Made by a program: the position numbers and the translations under genes
Shown: positions 7,836 through 16,261 of the stretch, piece after piece
Layout: every line of letters begins with the position of its first letter
How positions within the stretch are numbered: position 1 is the first letter of the stretch
Assembly (NCBI GenBank): GCA_944393235.1
Contig: CALXZJ010000013.1
Coordinates: 1-34,492, forward strand
Reading direction: 5' to 3'
Source of the DNA: an uncultured Alphaproteobacteria bacterium
Lineage (GTDB): Bacteria; Pseudomonadota; Alphaproteobacteria; RF32; CAG-239
DNA length: 34,492 nucleotides
Notes under the pieces: model-generated
What the model was told of the DNA's origin: nothing
What the model saw: the letters and a program-made list of their open reading frames with translations, nothing else
The model's database searches: none

Positions 7836-8333
7836 ATGAAAACAGTAAAAATTTTGGCATTGTTTGCAATTTGCATCTTTGCCGTGTCATGTAACAAAGA
7901 ACAGGCCCCTGCTCCGGAACCTGTACCGGAAGTACCGGAAGTTTATCAGCCGCAGAATGTGCAAGAGTTTGTTGACTTAACAAAAGTCAAAACTTACAAC
8001 TACTACAAAGCACCAAAGGCTGATCTATCTGCCGCATCGGTGGCTGTAACTTATGACGAAAAGGTTTTGTATCAGCCGATTAAAATTAAGTATACTTACG
8101 CCAACGGCGATACGTATACTTATACCATTCCTGCTGAATTCGGGTTATGGGCAAATGAAGCCGGCCGCTTACGCGTGGTAACAGATAAACAAAACACCGT
8201 ATGGCTGCAAGGGCAAACCAAAACCGGTAAGTTCTGTGAATTTGTATTTTACGGAGATCCGGCATTTAACGGCAAAAAGATCAGACCGAACTCTTACCGG
8301 AATCTACCTGCCGGCGAAATTGTTTACAGGTAG
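7836..8333 (+). CDS. Small secreted lipoprotein, function unknown
   Basis: This 165-residue protein has a lipoprotein signal peptide with lipobox AVSC at residues 16-19, so the lipidated residue is Cys19. A proline-rich linker follows (APAPEPVPEVPEV), then a small domain of about 125 residues rich in Tyr, Thr and Lys (e.g. KIKYTYANGDTYTYTIPAEF), suggesting a beta-rich fold. I recognise no family. There is no ribosome binding site before the ATG, only A/T. The signal peptide plus CNKE after the lipobox looks like Bacteroidetes lipoproteins, but this alone does not prove transfer. It has its own promoter and terminator (8388), and opens the accessory block between rpsA and rpoC. Confidence 0.7.
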   Translation: MKTVKILALFAICIFAVSCNKEQAPAPEPVPEVPEVYQPQNVQEFVDLTKVKTYNYYKAPKADLSAASVAVTYDEKVLYQPIKIKYTYANGDTYTYTIPAEFGLWANEAGRLRVVTDKQNTVWLQGQTKTGKFCEFVFYGDPAFNGKKIRPNSYRNLPAGEIVYR

Positions 8334-8387
8334 AGGATTGCTTACTTTAATTAACCTAACTAAACCTAAAACCTAACTAAACCAGGG

Positions 8388-8418
8388 ACGGCGCCAACAT
8401 CATCGGCGCCGTTTTTTT
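8388..8418 (+). terminator. Intrinsic terminator of the lipoprotein gene
   Basis: GC-rich stem ACGGCGCC / GGCGCCGT (8388-8395 with 8405-8412) followed by T7. Just upstream, a 12-base direct repeat CCTAACTAAACC occurs at 8355-8366 and 8372-8383. Confidence 0.88.
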
Positions 8419-8470
8419 GTTGAGAAAGAATGATTTTTAAGGTTTGTCGGCAATATATTGCGCCATCGTC

Positions 8471-8501
8471 TTGTTTGGGCGTATAATATTCGTATAATAT
8501 T
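8471..8501 (+). promoter_or_regulatory. Putative promoter with duplicated -10 region
   Basis: TTGTTT (8471-8476), a 16-base spacer and TATAAT (8493-8498). The 11-base unit CGTATAATATT is present twice in tandem (8480-8490, 8491-8501), so two perfect -10 boxes lie 11 bases apart. The predicted transcript has a leader of about 95 bases before the gene at 8602. Confidence 0.5.
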
Positions 8502-8601
8502 ATTCATGCACAATCTTTCTTTGGGGCTGTTTTCAGTTGCAAAAAACAGAAAAAAAGTTTAAGATAAATCTATGTGTTGTAAAGTTTAGCAGGAAAACTC
8601 C

Positions 8602-10923
8602 ATGAAAGTATATTTTTGGGCAATTCTTAGCATTTTTTCTTTCTTTTCATTTCCGGTTGGGGCGCAAGTTTGCGGCGAAGATTGTACGACTCCGCCAACG
8701 TGTTCTCAGCTTGGTTACAAAAAAGGGCTTACCTGCCCCGAAGGCGGCATTATTTGTCCGTTTGATGCTTCTTATAAATGGTGCAAAGAATATACTTGTG
8801 ATGATGGGCGCTATTATTCTTCCCCTTTAGCCGGCGATTATACCTGTGCTAAGGTAGAATACCATGGCCTAACCTGTTATGACTGTGTGGCAACGGCAGA
8901 AGAAGTCAGCTGCTCGGTCACTGATGAACAAAGTTTGGTTGAGGCTTTGCAATGCGACGATTGTCCGGTTGTTACCGTCTTAAATAATATTACTATTACG
9001 AATAGTCTGCCGGATTTGAAAGAAGGACAAACCTTAAAAGCTGCCGACGGACAGACTTATACCATTTCCGTTAATCCGAGCGGCGATATTCAAACCTCTG
9101 ACCCGGAATTTGAAATATCCCAAGACGGACAAACTATGAAAATGAAATTGTCACAACTGTTTGGTGCAGCACCGGGCATTATCTTAACCACGGCGGCAGG
9201 AAGTCGAATCGACAACATCCACTTTGATGTGGCGGCAACGCACAATGTGGATGCGGTGATAGTTCCTCTCGGCGATACGACTTTTAACAACCTAAGCATC
9301 GTCATTGACGGCAAGGACGAAGAGAGTGAACGAATGTTTTCTGCCGGGGTTTTTCCCTTGAACCCGGGCGGCAAATTTGCCTTTGAGGGCGATACTTACA
9401 TTGAGATGAAAAACATTAAAGGACGGCAAATGGCCGGAGGTGTTTTGGATTTTCTATCTATGGCTTCCCCTGAAACAGCTGCTTCCATCACTGTCGACAA
9501 TATTGACATCCTCCAGGAAAATATTAATAGCGAAAACATATATGGTTTAATATCGAGTAATCTTGATGTTACCGGCGACATCGGCATCCTCCAGGAAAAT
9601 ATCGGCGGCGGTAATCTCGAGGGTCTGAGTCTAAACCTTCTTAACGTTACGGGTGATGTTACCATAACGCAGAATAAGAACAATGTAAATGATTCGCTTA
9701 TAGGCATGGATTTCCAAAACCTTACCCTGACAAAAGCCGGTGCCCAAATAATTGTCAATCAACATAACAACTCTACAAAATTTAAGTTAATCGGTCTAAA
9801 ATTTACTCAAAACGCCAAAATATTTGCCGACGATGCAGAAATCATTATTAACCAAGACGGCAACAATGGCTCTACCGGAATCGAAATGAGTAGGGGTGCT
9901 ACTATAGAAAACACCGACATAAGCATTAATCAAACTAACAATAATGGCCCAATAACAGGGATTGATGTTAATTTTGGTAGTATTATTATAACAGGTGATC
10001 CTCTGGTTACTATCAACCAGACTAATAATATTGTATTACAAGGTTTATATGGCATAAACGGCAATCTTACATCCGATGGTAACGGTGTGTTAACCATCAA
10101 CCAGATCAATAATAATATAGTGGCAAATGTTGTCTATGGTATTAGTGGAAATACTGTATTTTCCGATATCAGGATTGTGCAAGAAGATCTTATCAAAAGT
10201 ACGACTTCTTCCTCAGCAAATATTACCGCCTTGTATACACATGAACTTCAAAGCGACAGCATTGATATCCGACAAATCGGCAACGATTTTGCTGGTAGTT
10301 TTTCCGGATTGAATGCATATACTAACGCACAGATTGGCATTATCAAAATCGAACAACAAGATAATGTTAATATGGAAGATAGCACCAATAACACATTCGG
10401 TATTAGAGTCTCAGATAATTTCCAAGCCGACACAGTTGAGATTATCCAGAATGGTTATACTTATCAAACTATGGATGGTGGAAGCAATATATATGGTTTT
10501 TTTGCGTCAGCAGTCGCAAAAGATGTCAACATCGGTCATATTTCCGTAACGCAGACAGATTGGCGTTTGGCTGCAATTAACAGCGGTTATGTTGGCCTTT
10601 TTGGAATAAACGGCGGCAGTTATGAAAACGCTGTTGTTACACAAAACAATATCGTGTTTGAACATCCGACATTTTCAACAATTTATTGCTATTATACTTT
10701 ATCGGCTTTGGCCTCTCATACTACCGGCCGTACGCTGTCTATTAACAATTCAGCAATCATTAACCAGGGACAATTTGCAGATAATACACCTATGTGCCAA
10801 TATGTTATCTATGGTACCGCGAGTATTAACAAAATGACTGTAGACAGGCAATGCGGCAGCTTGGCTTCCGACAACAATTACACCATTACCGATTTAACGG
10901 ATAATTATACGCCGTGTAAATAG
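8602..10923 (+). CDS. Large secreted repeat protein, predicted beta-solenoid surface protein
   Basis: This 773-residue protein has a Sec signal peptide (VGA|Q near residue 21) and AGGAAA upstream of the ATG. Residues 22-121 are cysteine-rich (13 Cys, including CSQLGY and CPFDASYKWC), like a small disulfide-stabilised module. Residues 122-290 look like the entry to a beta-helix. From about 300 to 725, roughly 15 imperfect repeats of 26-34 residues each carry a hydrophobic pair then Gln, often Q-x-N-N: ILQEN (303), ILQEN (329), ITQNKNN, VNQHNN, INQDGNN, INQTNNN, INQTNN, INQINNN, IVQED, IRQIGN and others. Such spacing fits stacked beta-solenoid rungs with an internal Gln/Asn ladder. There is no autotransporter barrel, LPXTG or type I secretion tail. 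A cysteine pair near 751 and 772 closes the C-terminus. The role, perhaps adhesin or matrix, is inference. Confidence 0.75.
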   Translation: MKVYFWAILSIFSFFSFPVGAQVCGEDCTTPPTCSQLGYKKGLTCPEGGIICPFDASYKWCKEYTCDDGRYYSSPLAGDYTCAKVEYHGLTCYDCVATAEEVSCSVTDEQSLVEALQCDDCPVVTVLNNITITNSLPDLKEGQTLKAADGQTYTISVNPSGDIQTSDPEFEISQDGQTMKMKLSQLFGAAPGIILTTAAGSRIDNIHFDVAATHNVDAVIVPLGDTTFNNLSIVIDGKDEESERMFSAGVFPLNPGGKFAFEGDTYIEMKNIKGRQMAGGVLDFLSMASPETAASITVDNIDILQENINSENIYGLISSNLDVTGDIGILQENIGGGNLEGLSLNLLNVTGDVTITQNKNNVNDSLIGMDFQNLTLTKAGAQIIVNQHNNSTKFKLIGLKFTQNAKIFADDAEIIINQDGNNGSTGIEMSRGATIENTDISINQTNNNGPITGIDVNFGSIIITGDPLVTINQTNNIVLQGLYGINGNLTSDGNGVLTINQINNNIVANVVYGISGNTVFSDIRIVQEDLIKSTTSSSANITALYTHELQSDSIDIRQIGNDFAGSFSGLNAYTNAQIGIIKIEQQDNVNMEDSTNNTFGIRVSDNFQADTVEIIQNGYTYQTMDGGSNIYGFFASAVAKDVNIGHISVTQTDWRLAAINSGYVGLFGINGGSYENAVVTQNNIVFEHPTFSTIYCYYTLSALASHTTGRTLSINNSAIINQGQFADNTPMCQYVIYGTASINKMTVDRQCGSLASDNNYTITDLTDNYTPCK

Positions 10924-10950
10924 TCGGTTTGTTATTGACGCACCTATTTT

Positions 10951-11168
10951 CCGTCACGCCACCGACGCGCGTTAGTGCGGCGGTTAAGGCGTCCTTTGGG
11001 AGACCCCTAAACTCGGATACTAACGTATCCTCGTGGGGTGACGAGGTGTGGGGACGTTGTCGGCTCATGGGGTGACGAGGTATGTGGGACGTTATTGGTT
11101 TGTGGGGTGAAGAGGACTGGAGCATGATGATAAAGAGCCGATTATAAGTTATCCCAACCAATCTCTTT
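10951..11168 (+). repeat. Dispersed GC-rich hairpin repeat, copy A (full-length form)
   Basis: This fills most of the 317-base gap between the beta-solenoid gene and the pilin gene. It opens with a 35-base hairpin (10957-10991): CGCC, ACCG and CGCGC pair with GTGCG, CGGT and GGCG. A second hairpin is GGATAC-TAAC-GTATCC (11015-11030). Three degenerate tandem units of 34-35 bases follow, starting at 11034, 11068 and 11103 with TGGGGTGACGAGG, TGGGGTGACGAGG and TGGGGTGAAGAGG. Related copies lie at 20771, 25138 and 34321 in the same orientation. It encodes no credible protein; the minus-strand reading frame across it is open by composition. Confidence 0.85.
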
Positions 11169-11199
11169 AAAAAAAAAAAAAAAAAAAACGGTTTAGAAT
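11169..11199 (+). promoter_or_regulatory. Poly(A)20 tract abutting a -10 box upstream of a pilin gene
   Basis: Bases 11169-11188 are 20 consecutive A. Five bases later is TAGAAT (11194-11199), a 5/6 match to the -10 consensus. With a normal spacer the -35 region would fall inside the A tract. Slippage in the tract would change promoter spacing for the pilin gene at 11241. Confidence 0.5.
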
Positions 11200-11240
11200 G
11201 ACGAGCAAATACATTCATTTTGCAGTTTTGGGAGAATGTT

Positions 11241-11975
11241 ATGCGCGAAAATGATAGAAACGACCGCCCGACGAACACTGGAGATGCGCAGCCTTGTTTG
11301 AGCGACGTGTACAAAAATAGTACACGAGCGAGAAGAAGGCAAGCAGATGCGGTGTTATCCGGGCGGTCTATGGTTGAAATGCTCGGCGTTTTAGCAATTA
11401 TCGGGGTTTTATCGGTTGGGGCTATCTCGGGTTATTCCAAGGCAATGCTTAAATATAAACTCAACAAACACGCTGAAGCTTTTAGCACTCTTATAGCAAA
11501 CGGTGTCCGATTTCGAGAATATTTGCATAATTATAACTATGCTGAAGAAACTCATATATTAGATAAAATTTTTTACCAACTAAACCTTGTTCCAGACGGT
11601 ATGACGTATAAGGGAAGCAAGATTTACGATAATTTTAACAATGTTATAGATATATTATATGATGGTACATATTATCATTTTACAACATACTTAAAAAAAG
11701 ACGATTCTGGATCAGGAAGCAATATGACCATAGATAATGAAAATAAACAAGTTTGCATCAATATCTTAAACATTGCCCGACAGTTTGTTAATGATGTATA
11801 TTATGTCCATCAAACCGATGGCTTTGGAAACAAAACTGGCATACTTTACGGTAATAATTACTGTACTTCAAAAGTTAACTGCCTAAAAAATATGTCGATT
11901 AGCGATATTGATCAAATCTGCAATACTTGTTATTCCGAAAAAGCTTGCGTGTTATATTTCAATTTAATACCTTGA
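11241..11975 (+). CDS. Type IV pilin-like protein with long basic leader
   Basis: The protein is 244 residues from the ATG at 11241, chosen because GGGAG lies 6-7 bases upstream. An earlier in-frame codon at 11220 lacks one. The leader is about 41 residues, with a basic stretch (TRARRR), ending in G|RSMVEMLGVLAIIG. Cleavage after Gly41 would place Glu at +5, as in type IV prepilins, although +1 would be Arg instead of Phe or Met. A hydrophobic helix, then YSKAMLKYKLNKH and a variable domain follow. The C-terminal motif YC...CLKNMSI..I..IC..C is shared with the genes at 1 and 20865. Expected location is the inner membrane and then an extracytoplasmic filament. It is preceded by repeat A and the poly(A) tract, and followed by a terminator. 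No pilus machinery is nearby. Confidence 0.78.
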   Translation: MRENDRNDRPTNTGDAQPCLSDVYKNSTRARRRQADAVLSGRSMVEMLGVLAIIGVLSVGAISGYSKAMLKYKLNKHAEAFSTLIANGVRFREYLHNYNYAEETHILDKIFYQLNLVPDGMTYKGSKIYDNFNNVIDILYDGTYYHFTTYLKKDDSGSGSNMTIDNENKQVCINILNIARQFVNDVYYVHQTDGFGNKTGILYGNNYCTSKVNCLKNMSISDIDQICNTCYSEKACVLYFNLIP

Positions 11976-12008
11976 CTGTCTATCTCAAACGTAGGGTTTT
12001 GGGGATAC

Positions 12009-12040
12009 AAAAAACCGTGCTTTTTTAAGCACGGTTTTTT
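12009..12040. terminator. Bidirectional terminator of pilin gene and rpoC
   Basis: A 14-bp stem (12009-12022 with 12027-12040), AAAAAACCGTGCTT / AAGCACGGTTTTTT, with a TTTT loop. It lies between the convergent pilin gene and rpoBC. Confidence 0.9.
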
Positions 12041-12056
12041 GTTATTTGGCTTTAGC

Positions 12057-15000
12057 CTATTCAGCCGGCGTTTCGGCAGCCGGAGCGTCTTCATTGCTGT
12101 GTTCCAGCTGGGCATTGGCTTCTGCTTCACGCTGTGCCAGAATTTCTTTATCATTCTGGGCGGCAACGCGTTTGAGCGAACGCAATACCGTGCCGGTACC
12201 GGCCGGAATCAGACGGCCGACAATGACATTTTCTTTCAAGCCACTCAGGTGGTCAACCTTACCGCAAACTGCTGCTTCGGTCAGAACACGCGTGGTCTCC
12301 TGGAAGGAAGCCGCCGAGATAAACGACTTGGTCTGCAGAGAAGCCTTGGTGATACCCAACAGCACCGGATCGGCTTCCGCCGGCGTACCGTTCTCGGCAA
12401 TCACTTTGGCGTTTTCTTCTTCAAAGACGTCACGGTCAACCTGTTCGCCAACCAGGAAGGTGGTGTCGCCCGGCGTGGTAATCTCAACTTTCTTGAGCAT
12501 TTGTGAAACAATGACCTCAATATGCTTGTCGTTGATTTTCACACCTTGCAGGCGGTAAACGTCTTGAACTTCTTTGACCAGATATTCAGCCAGTTTTTCC
12601 ACGCCCAAAACGCGTAAAATATCATGAGGCGCCGGCGTGCCTTCAACCAGCATATCGCCTTTTTTGACGATATCGCCATCTTGAACAACCAGGTGACGAC
12701 CCTTCGGAATCAGATATTCAACCGGTTCGCCTTTGGTCGGGATGACGCTGATGCGTTGTTTGGCTTTATAATCTTTGCCAAACTCGACCATACCGTCAAC
12801 ATCGGAGATAATCGCCTGATCCTTCGGGTGGCGGGCTTCAAACAGCTCAGCCACGCGCGGCAGACCACCGGTAATATCTTTGGTCTTGGAGCTTTCTCTC
12901 GGAATACGGGCAATCACGTCACCAACTTTGACTTCCGAGCCGTTATCCACATTCAAGACCGCGTCAACCGACAGATAATAACGGGCTTCTTTGCCGTTAT
13001 CAAAGTTGACCGGTTTGCCTTTGGCATCTTTTAAGACAATACTCGGCTTCAAAGAAGCGTTGGCTGAAGCTCCGCTTTGCCAATCAATCACCACTTTGGA
13101 AACAATACCAGTTGTTTCATCCATGTTTTCTTTGACTGAAACGTTATTAATCAAATCAACCAATTGAGCCGTACCGGCTTTTTCAGAAATGACCGGAATC
13201 GTGAACGGATCCCATTCGGCAACTTTCTGACCTTTTTTGACTTTAGCGCCTTCGGCAACCAAAATCGTGGTGCCGTACGGAATGTGATGACGTGATTTTT
13301 CACGGCCTTGGGCATCTTCAATGATGATTTCGCAGTTACGAGACAAAACAATCAAATGTCCTGCCGAATCGGTAACTGTGTGTTTGTTTTCCAGTTTCAA
13401 AATACCGGCAAACGGAATTTCAATACTGGATTGCTCGGCTGATTTTGACGCCGCACCACCGATGTGGAAAGTACGCATCGTTAATTGAGTGCCCGGTTCA
13501 CCGATGGATTGGGCGGCAATAACACCGACCGCTTCACCGACGTTGACCGGCGTTCCGCGTGCCAAATCGCGTCCGTAACAAGCCGCACAAACACCGTGTT
13601 CGGAATCGCAGGTCAAAACCGAACGGATTTTGACTTGTTCGACACCGGCTTTTTCCACCAGTTCGGCATCGTTTTCATCAATCAGTTTGCCTTTCTTGAC
13701 CAAAACTTCACCGGTTTCAGGGTGCAAAATGTCTTCTTGAATGGTGCGACCCAAAATCCGATCGCCGATGGAAACAATCACATTGCCACCGTCAACAACC
13801 GGACGGACAATAATGCCGCGTTCGGTGCCGCAATCGGTTTCGGTAACAACCACATCTTGCGCAACATCCTCCAGACGACGGGTTAAGTAACCGGAGTTCG
13901 CCGTTTTCAAAGCCGTATCGGACAAACCTTTACGCGCACCGTGGGTGGAGTTAAAGTATTCGGACACCGTCAAGCCTTCTTTAAAGTTGGAGATAATCGG
14001 TTGTTCAATAATCTCACCGGACGGTTTGGCCATCAAACCACGCATACCTGCCAACTGGCGCATTTGAGCGGCAGAACCGCGGGCGCCGGAGTGAGCCATC
14101 ATGTAAACGGAGTTGATATAGCCGTGGTCGGTCTTGGAAATGTTTTTCATCATTTCATCGGCCACTTTATCCGTGCAGGCAGCCCAAATATCAACGACCT
14201 TGTTGTATTTTTCGCCCTTGGTAATCAAACCGTTTTGATATTGTTGTTCAAATTCTTTGACCTGCTTGGTGGTTTCTTCAATCAAATCTTTCTTGGCAGC
14301 CGGAACAATCAAGTCGTCCTTGCCGAAAGAAATGCCGGCTTTGCAAGCGTTGGTGAAGCCCAAAGTCATGATCTTGTCAACCATGATACAGGTTTCTTTT
14401 TGACCGCAATGACGATACACCGTGTCAATGATTTCGCCGATTTCTTTCTTCTTCAACAGACGGTTGACCAAAGAAAACGGAATATTCGGGTTCTTAGGCA
14501 AAATATCTGATACGATAATGCGTCCCGGGGTGGTGTCCACCAAACCATATTTGGTTTCGCCGTTGTCATCAACATATTCCATGCGGCATTTGATTTTGGC
14601 ATGCAAATCAACCACTTTGGCGTTTAAGGCCAACATCACTTCGTCGGCATCGGCATAAATTCCGCCCTCGCCCATCACATCATCGGCTTCATAAGTCAGG
14701 TAATAAATACCCAACACCATGTCTTGCGACGGCACGATAATCGGTTTGCCGGAAGCCGGAGACAAAATGTTGTTGGTGGACATCATCAGCACGCGGGCTT
14801 CCAGTTGTGCTTCAATGGAAAGCGGAACGTGAACGGCCATTTGGTCACCGTCAAAGTCGGCGTTGAACGCCGTACACACCAACGGATGCAGGTGGATGGC
14901 TTTTCCTTCAACCAAAACCGGTTCAAAAGCCTGAATACCCAAACGGTGCAAAGTCGGCGCACGGTTTAACAACACCGGATGCTCGCGGATGACTTCTTCC

Positions 15001-16241
15001 AAAATATCCCACACTTCCGGACGTTCTTTTTCCACCATGCGTTTGGCCGCCTTAATCGTGGTCGCATGGCCGTACAGTTCCAGTTTGGAATATACAAACG
15101 GTTTGAACAATTCCAGAGCCATCTTCTTTGGCAAACCGCATTGTTGTAATTTCAATTCCGGACCGACCGTAATCACCGAACGACCGGAGTAGTCAACACG
15201 TTTACCCAACAGGTTTTGACGGAAACGACCTTGTTTACCTTTGAGCATATCCGACAAAGATTTCAACGGGCGCTTGCTGGTGCCGGTAATGGCACGGGCG
15301 CGGCGGCCGTTGTCAAACAAAGCGTCAACCGACTCTTGGAGCATTCTCTTCTCGTTGCGGACGATGATATCCGGCGCATGCAATTCCAGCAAACGTTTCA
15401 AACGATTGTTACGGTTAATCACGCGGCGGTACAAATCGTTCAAATCAGAAGTGGCAAAACGGCCACCGTCCAACGGCACCAACGGACGCAGATCCGGCGG
15501 AATCACCGGCAGGACTGTTAAAATCATCCATTCGGGCTTGGTGTTGGAATCAATGAACGCTTCCACAATTTTCAAGCGTTTGACCAGTTTTTTGCGCTTG
15601 GCTTCGGAATTGGTTTCTTTCAATTCGGCGCGCATGGAGGCACGTTCAGCTTCCAAATCAATATTTGCCAAAATTTCGCGCAGGGCTTCGGCACCGATAC
15701 CGGCACGGAAAGCGTCTTCGCCGTATTTATCCAAAGCATCCTGATACTCATCTTCGCTTAACAGCTGATGCAGGGTTAAATCGGTCAACCCCGGTTCAAT
15801 CACCACATAGCTTTCAAAATACAAAATTCTTTCCAGCGCTTTCATCGGAATGTCGGTCAGCATGGAAATGCGGCTCGGCAACGATTTCAAGAACCAGATG
15901 TGCGCCACCGGCGCGGCCAGTTCAATATGGCCCATGCGCTCGCGGCGGACTTTGGAAAGCGTGACTTCAACGCCGCACTTTTCGCAGACGATGCCGCGGT
16001 ATTTCATTCTTTTGTATTTGCCGCACAAACATTCATAGTCTTTGACCGGACCAAAAATGCGGGCGCAGAACAAACCGTCGCGTTCCGGTTTGAACGTGCG
16101 GTAGTTGATGGTTTCGGGTTTTTTGACCTCGCCGTATGACCATGAACGAATCTGTTCAGGAGAGGCAATGGAAATCTTGATTTCGTCAAAACTCTCTTCA
16201 GCCGGTTGCTGCTGGCCAAAAAATTTCATTACGTCATTCAT
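12057..16241 (-). CDS. rpoC: DNA-directed RNA polymerase subunit beta'
   Basis: This 1394-residue protein is normal for alphaproteobacteria. It has the N-terminal zinc ribbon ([20 protein letters not shown], about residues 70-90), the catalytic Mg-binding loop NADFDGDQ near 460, and the second zinc site ([14 protein letters not shown]). The bridge helix and trigger loop regions are intact. The C-terminus ends in an acidic, alanine-rich tail. The start MNDVMKFF has AAGGAG upstream, in the 20-bp gap after rpoB, so the two genes are surely co-transcribed. Downstream genes usual in this neighbourhood (rpsL, rpsG, fusA, tuf) are missing; a terminator and then the convergent pilin gene follow. Confidence 0.98.
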   Translation of the reverse strand: MNDVMKFFGQQQPAEESFDEIKISIASPEQIRSWSYGEVKKPETINYRTFKPERDGLFCARIFGPVKDYECLCGKYKRMKYRGIVCEKCGVEVTLSKVRRERMGHIELAAPVAHIWFLKSLPSRISMLTDIPMKALERILYFESYVVIEPGLTDLTLHQLLSEDEYQDALDKYGEDAFRAGIGAEALREILANIDLEAERASMRAELKETNSEAKRKKLVKRLKIVEAFIDSNTKPEWMILTVLPVIPPDLRPLVPLDGGRFATSDLNDLYRRVINRNNRLKRLLELHAPDIIVRNEKRMLQESVDALFDNGRRARAITGTSKRPLKSLSDMLKGKQGRFRQNLLGKRVDYSGRSVITVGPELKLQQCGLPKKMALELFKPFVYSKLELYGHATTIKAAKRMVEKERPEVWDILEEVIREHPVLLNRAPTLHRLGIQAFEPVLVEGKAIHLHPLVCTAFNADFDGDQMAVHVPLSIEAQLEARVLMMSTNNILSPASGKPIIVPSQDMVLGIYYLTYEADDVMGEGGIYADADEVMLALNAKVVDLHAKIKCRMEYVDDNGETKYGLVDTTPGRIIVSDILPKNPNIPFSLVNRLLKKKEIGEIIDTVYRHCGQKETCIMVDKIMTLGFTNACKAGISFGKDDLIVPAAKKDLIEETTKQVKEFEQQYQNGLITKGEKYNKVVDIWAACTDKVADEMMKNISKTDHGYINSVYMMAHSGARGSAAQMRQLAGMRGLMAKPSGEIIEQPIISNFKEGLTVSEYFNSTHGARKGLSDTALKTANSGYLTRRLEDVAQDVVVTETDCGTERGIIVRPVVDGGNVIVSIGDRILGRTIQEDILHPETGEVLVKKGKLIDENDAELVEKAGVEQVKIRSVLTCDSEHGVCAACYGRDLARGTPVNVGEAVGVIAAQSIGEPGTQLTMRTFHIGGAASKSAEQSSIEIPFAGILKLENKHTVTDSAGHLIVLSRNCEIIIEDAQGREKSRHHIPYGTTILVAEGAKVKKGQKVAEWDPFTIPVISEKAGTAQLVDLINNVSVKENMDETTGIVSKVVIDWQSGASANASLKPSIVLKDAKGKPVNFDNGKEARYYLSVDAVLNVDNGSEVKVGDVIARIPRESSKTKDITGGLPRVAELFEARHPKDQAIISDVDGMVEFGKDYKAKQRISVIPTKGEPVEYLIPKGRHLVVQDGDIVKKGDMLVEGTPAPHDILRVLGVEKLAEYLVKEVQDVYRLQGVKINDKHIEVIVSQMLKKVEITTPGDTTFLVGEQVDRDVFEEENAKVIAENGTPAEADPVLLGITKASLQTKSFISAASFQETTRVLTEAAVCGKVDHLSGLKENVIVGRLIPAGTGTVLRSLKRVAAQNDKEILAQREAEANAQLEHSNEDAPAAETPAE

Positions 16242-16261
16242 ATTTATAAAACTCCTTATCC

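Noticed and set aside
10951-11168. CRISPR array
   Set aside because: The three tandem 34-35 base units in copy A are degenerate and contiguous, with no spacers, and no cas genes are in the window.
10886-11314. Minus-strand 142-codon open frame across repeat copy A
   Set aside because: It lies wholly on the repeat, the poly(A) tract and the pilin 5' end. No ribosome site or conserved fold is evident, and the same reading frame in copies C and D is not preserved. The frame is open because of repeat composition.
13485-13886. Long antisense open frames inside rpoC, rpoB and gyrA
   Set aside because: These are shadow frames caused by codon bias of the highly expressed genes; no ribosome sites or recognisable domains.
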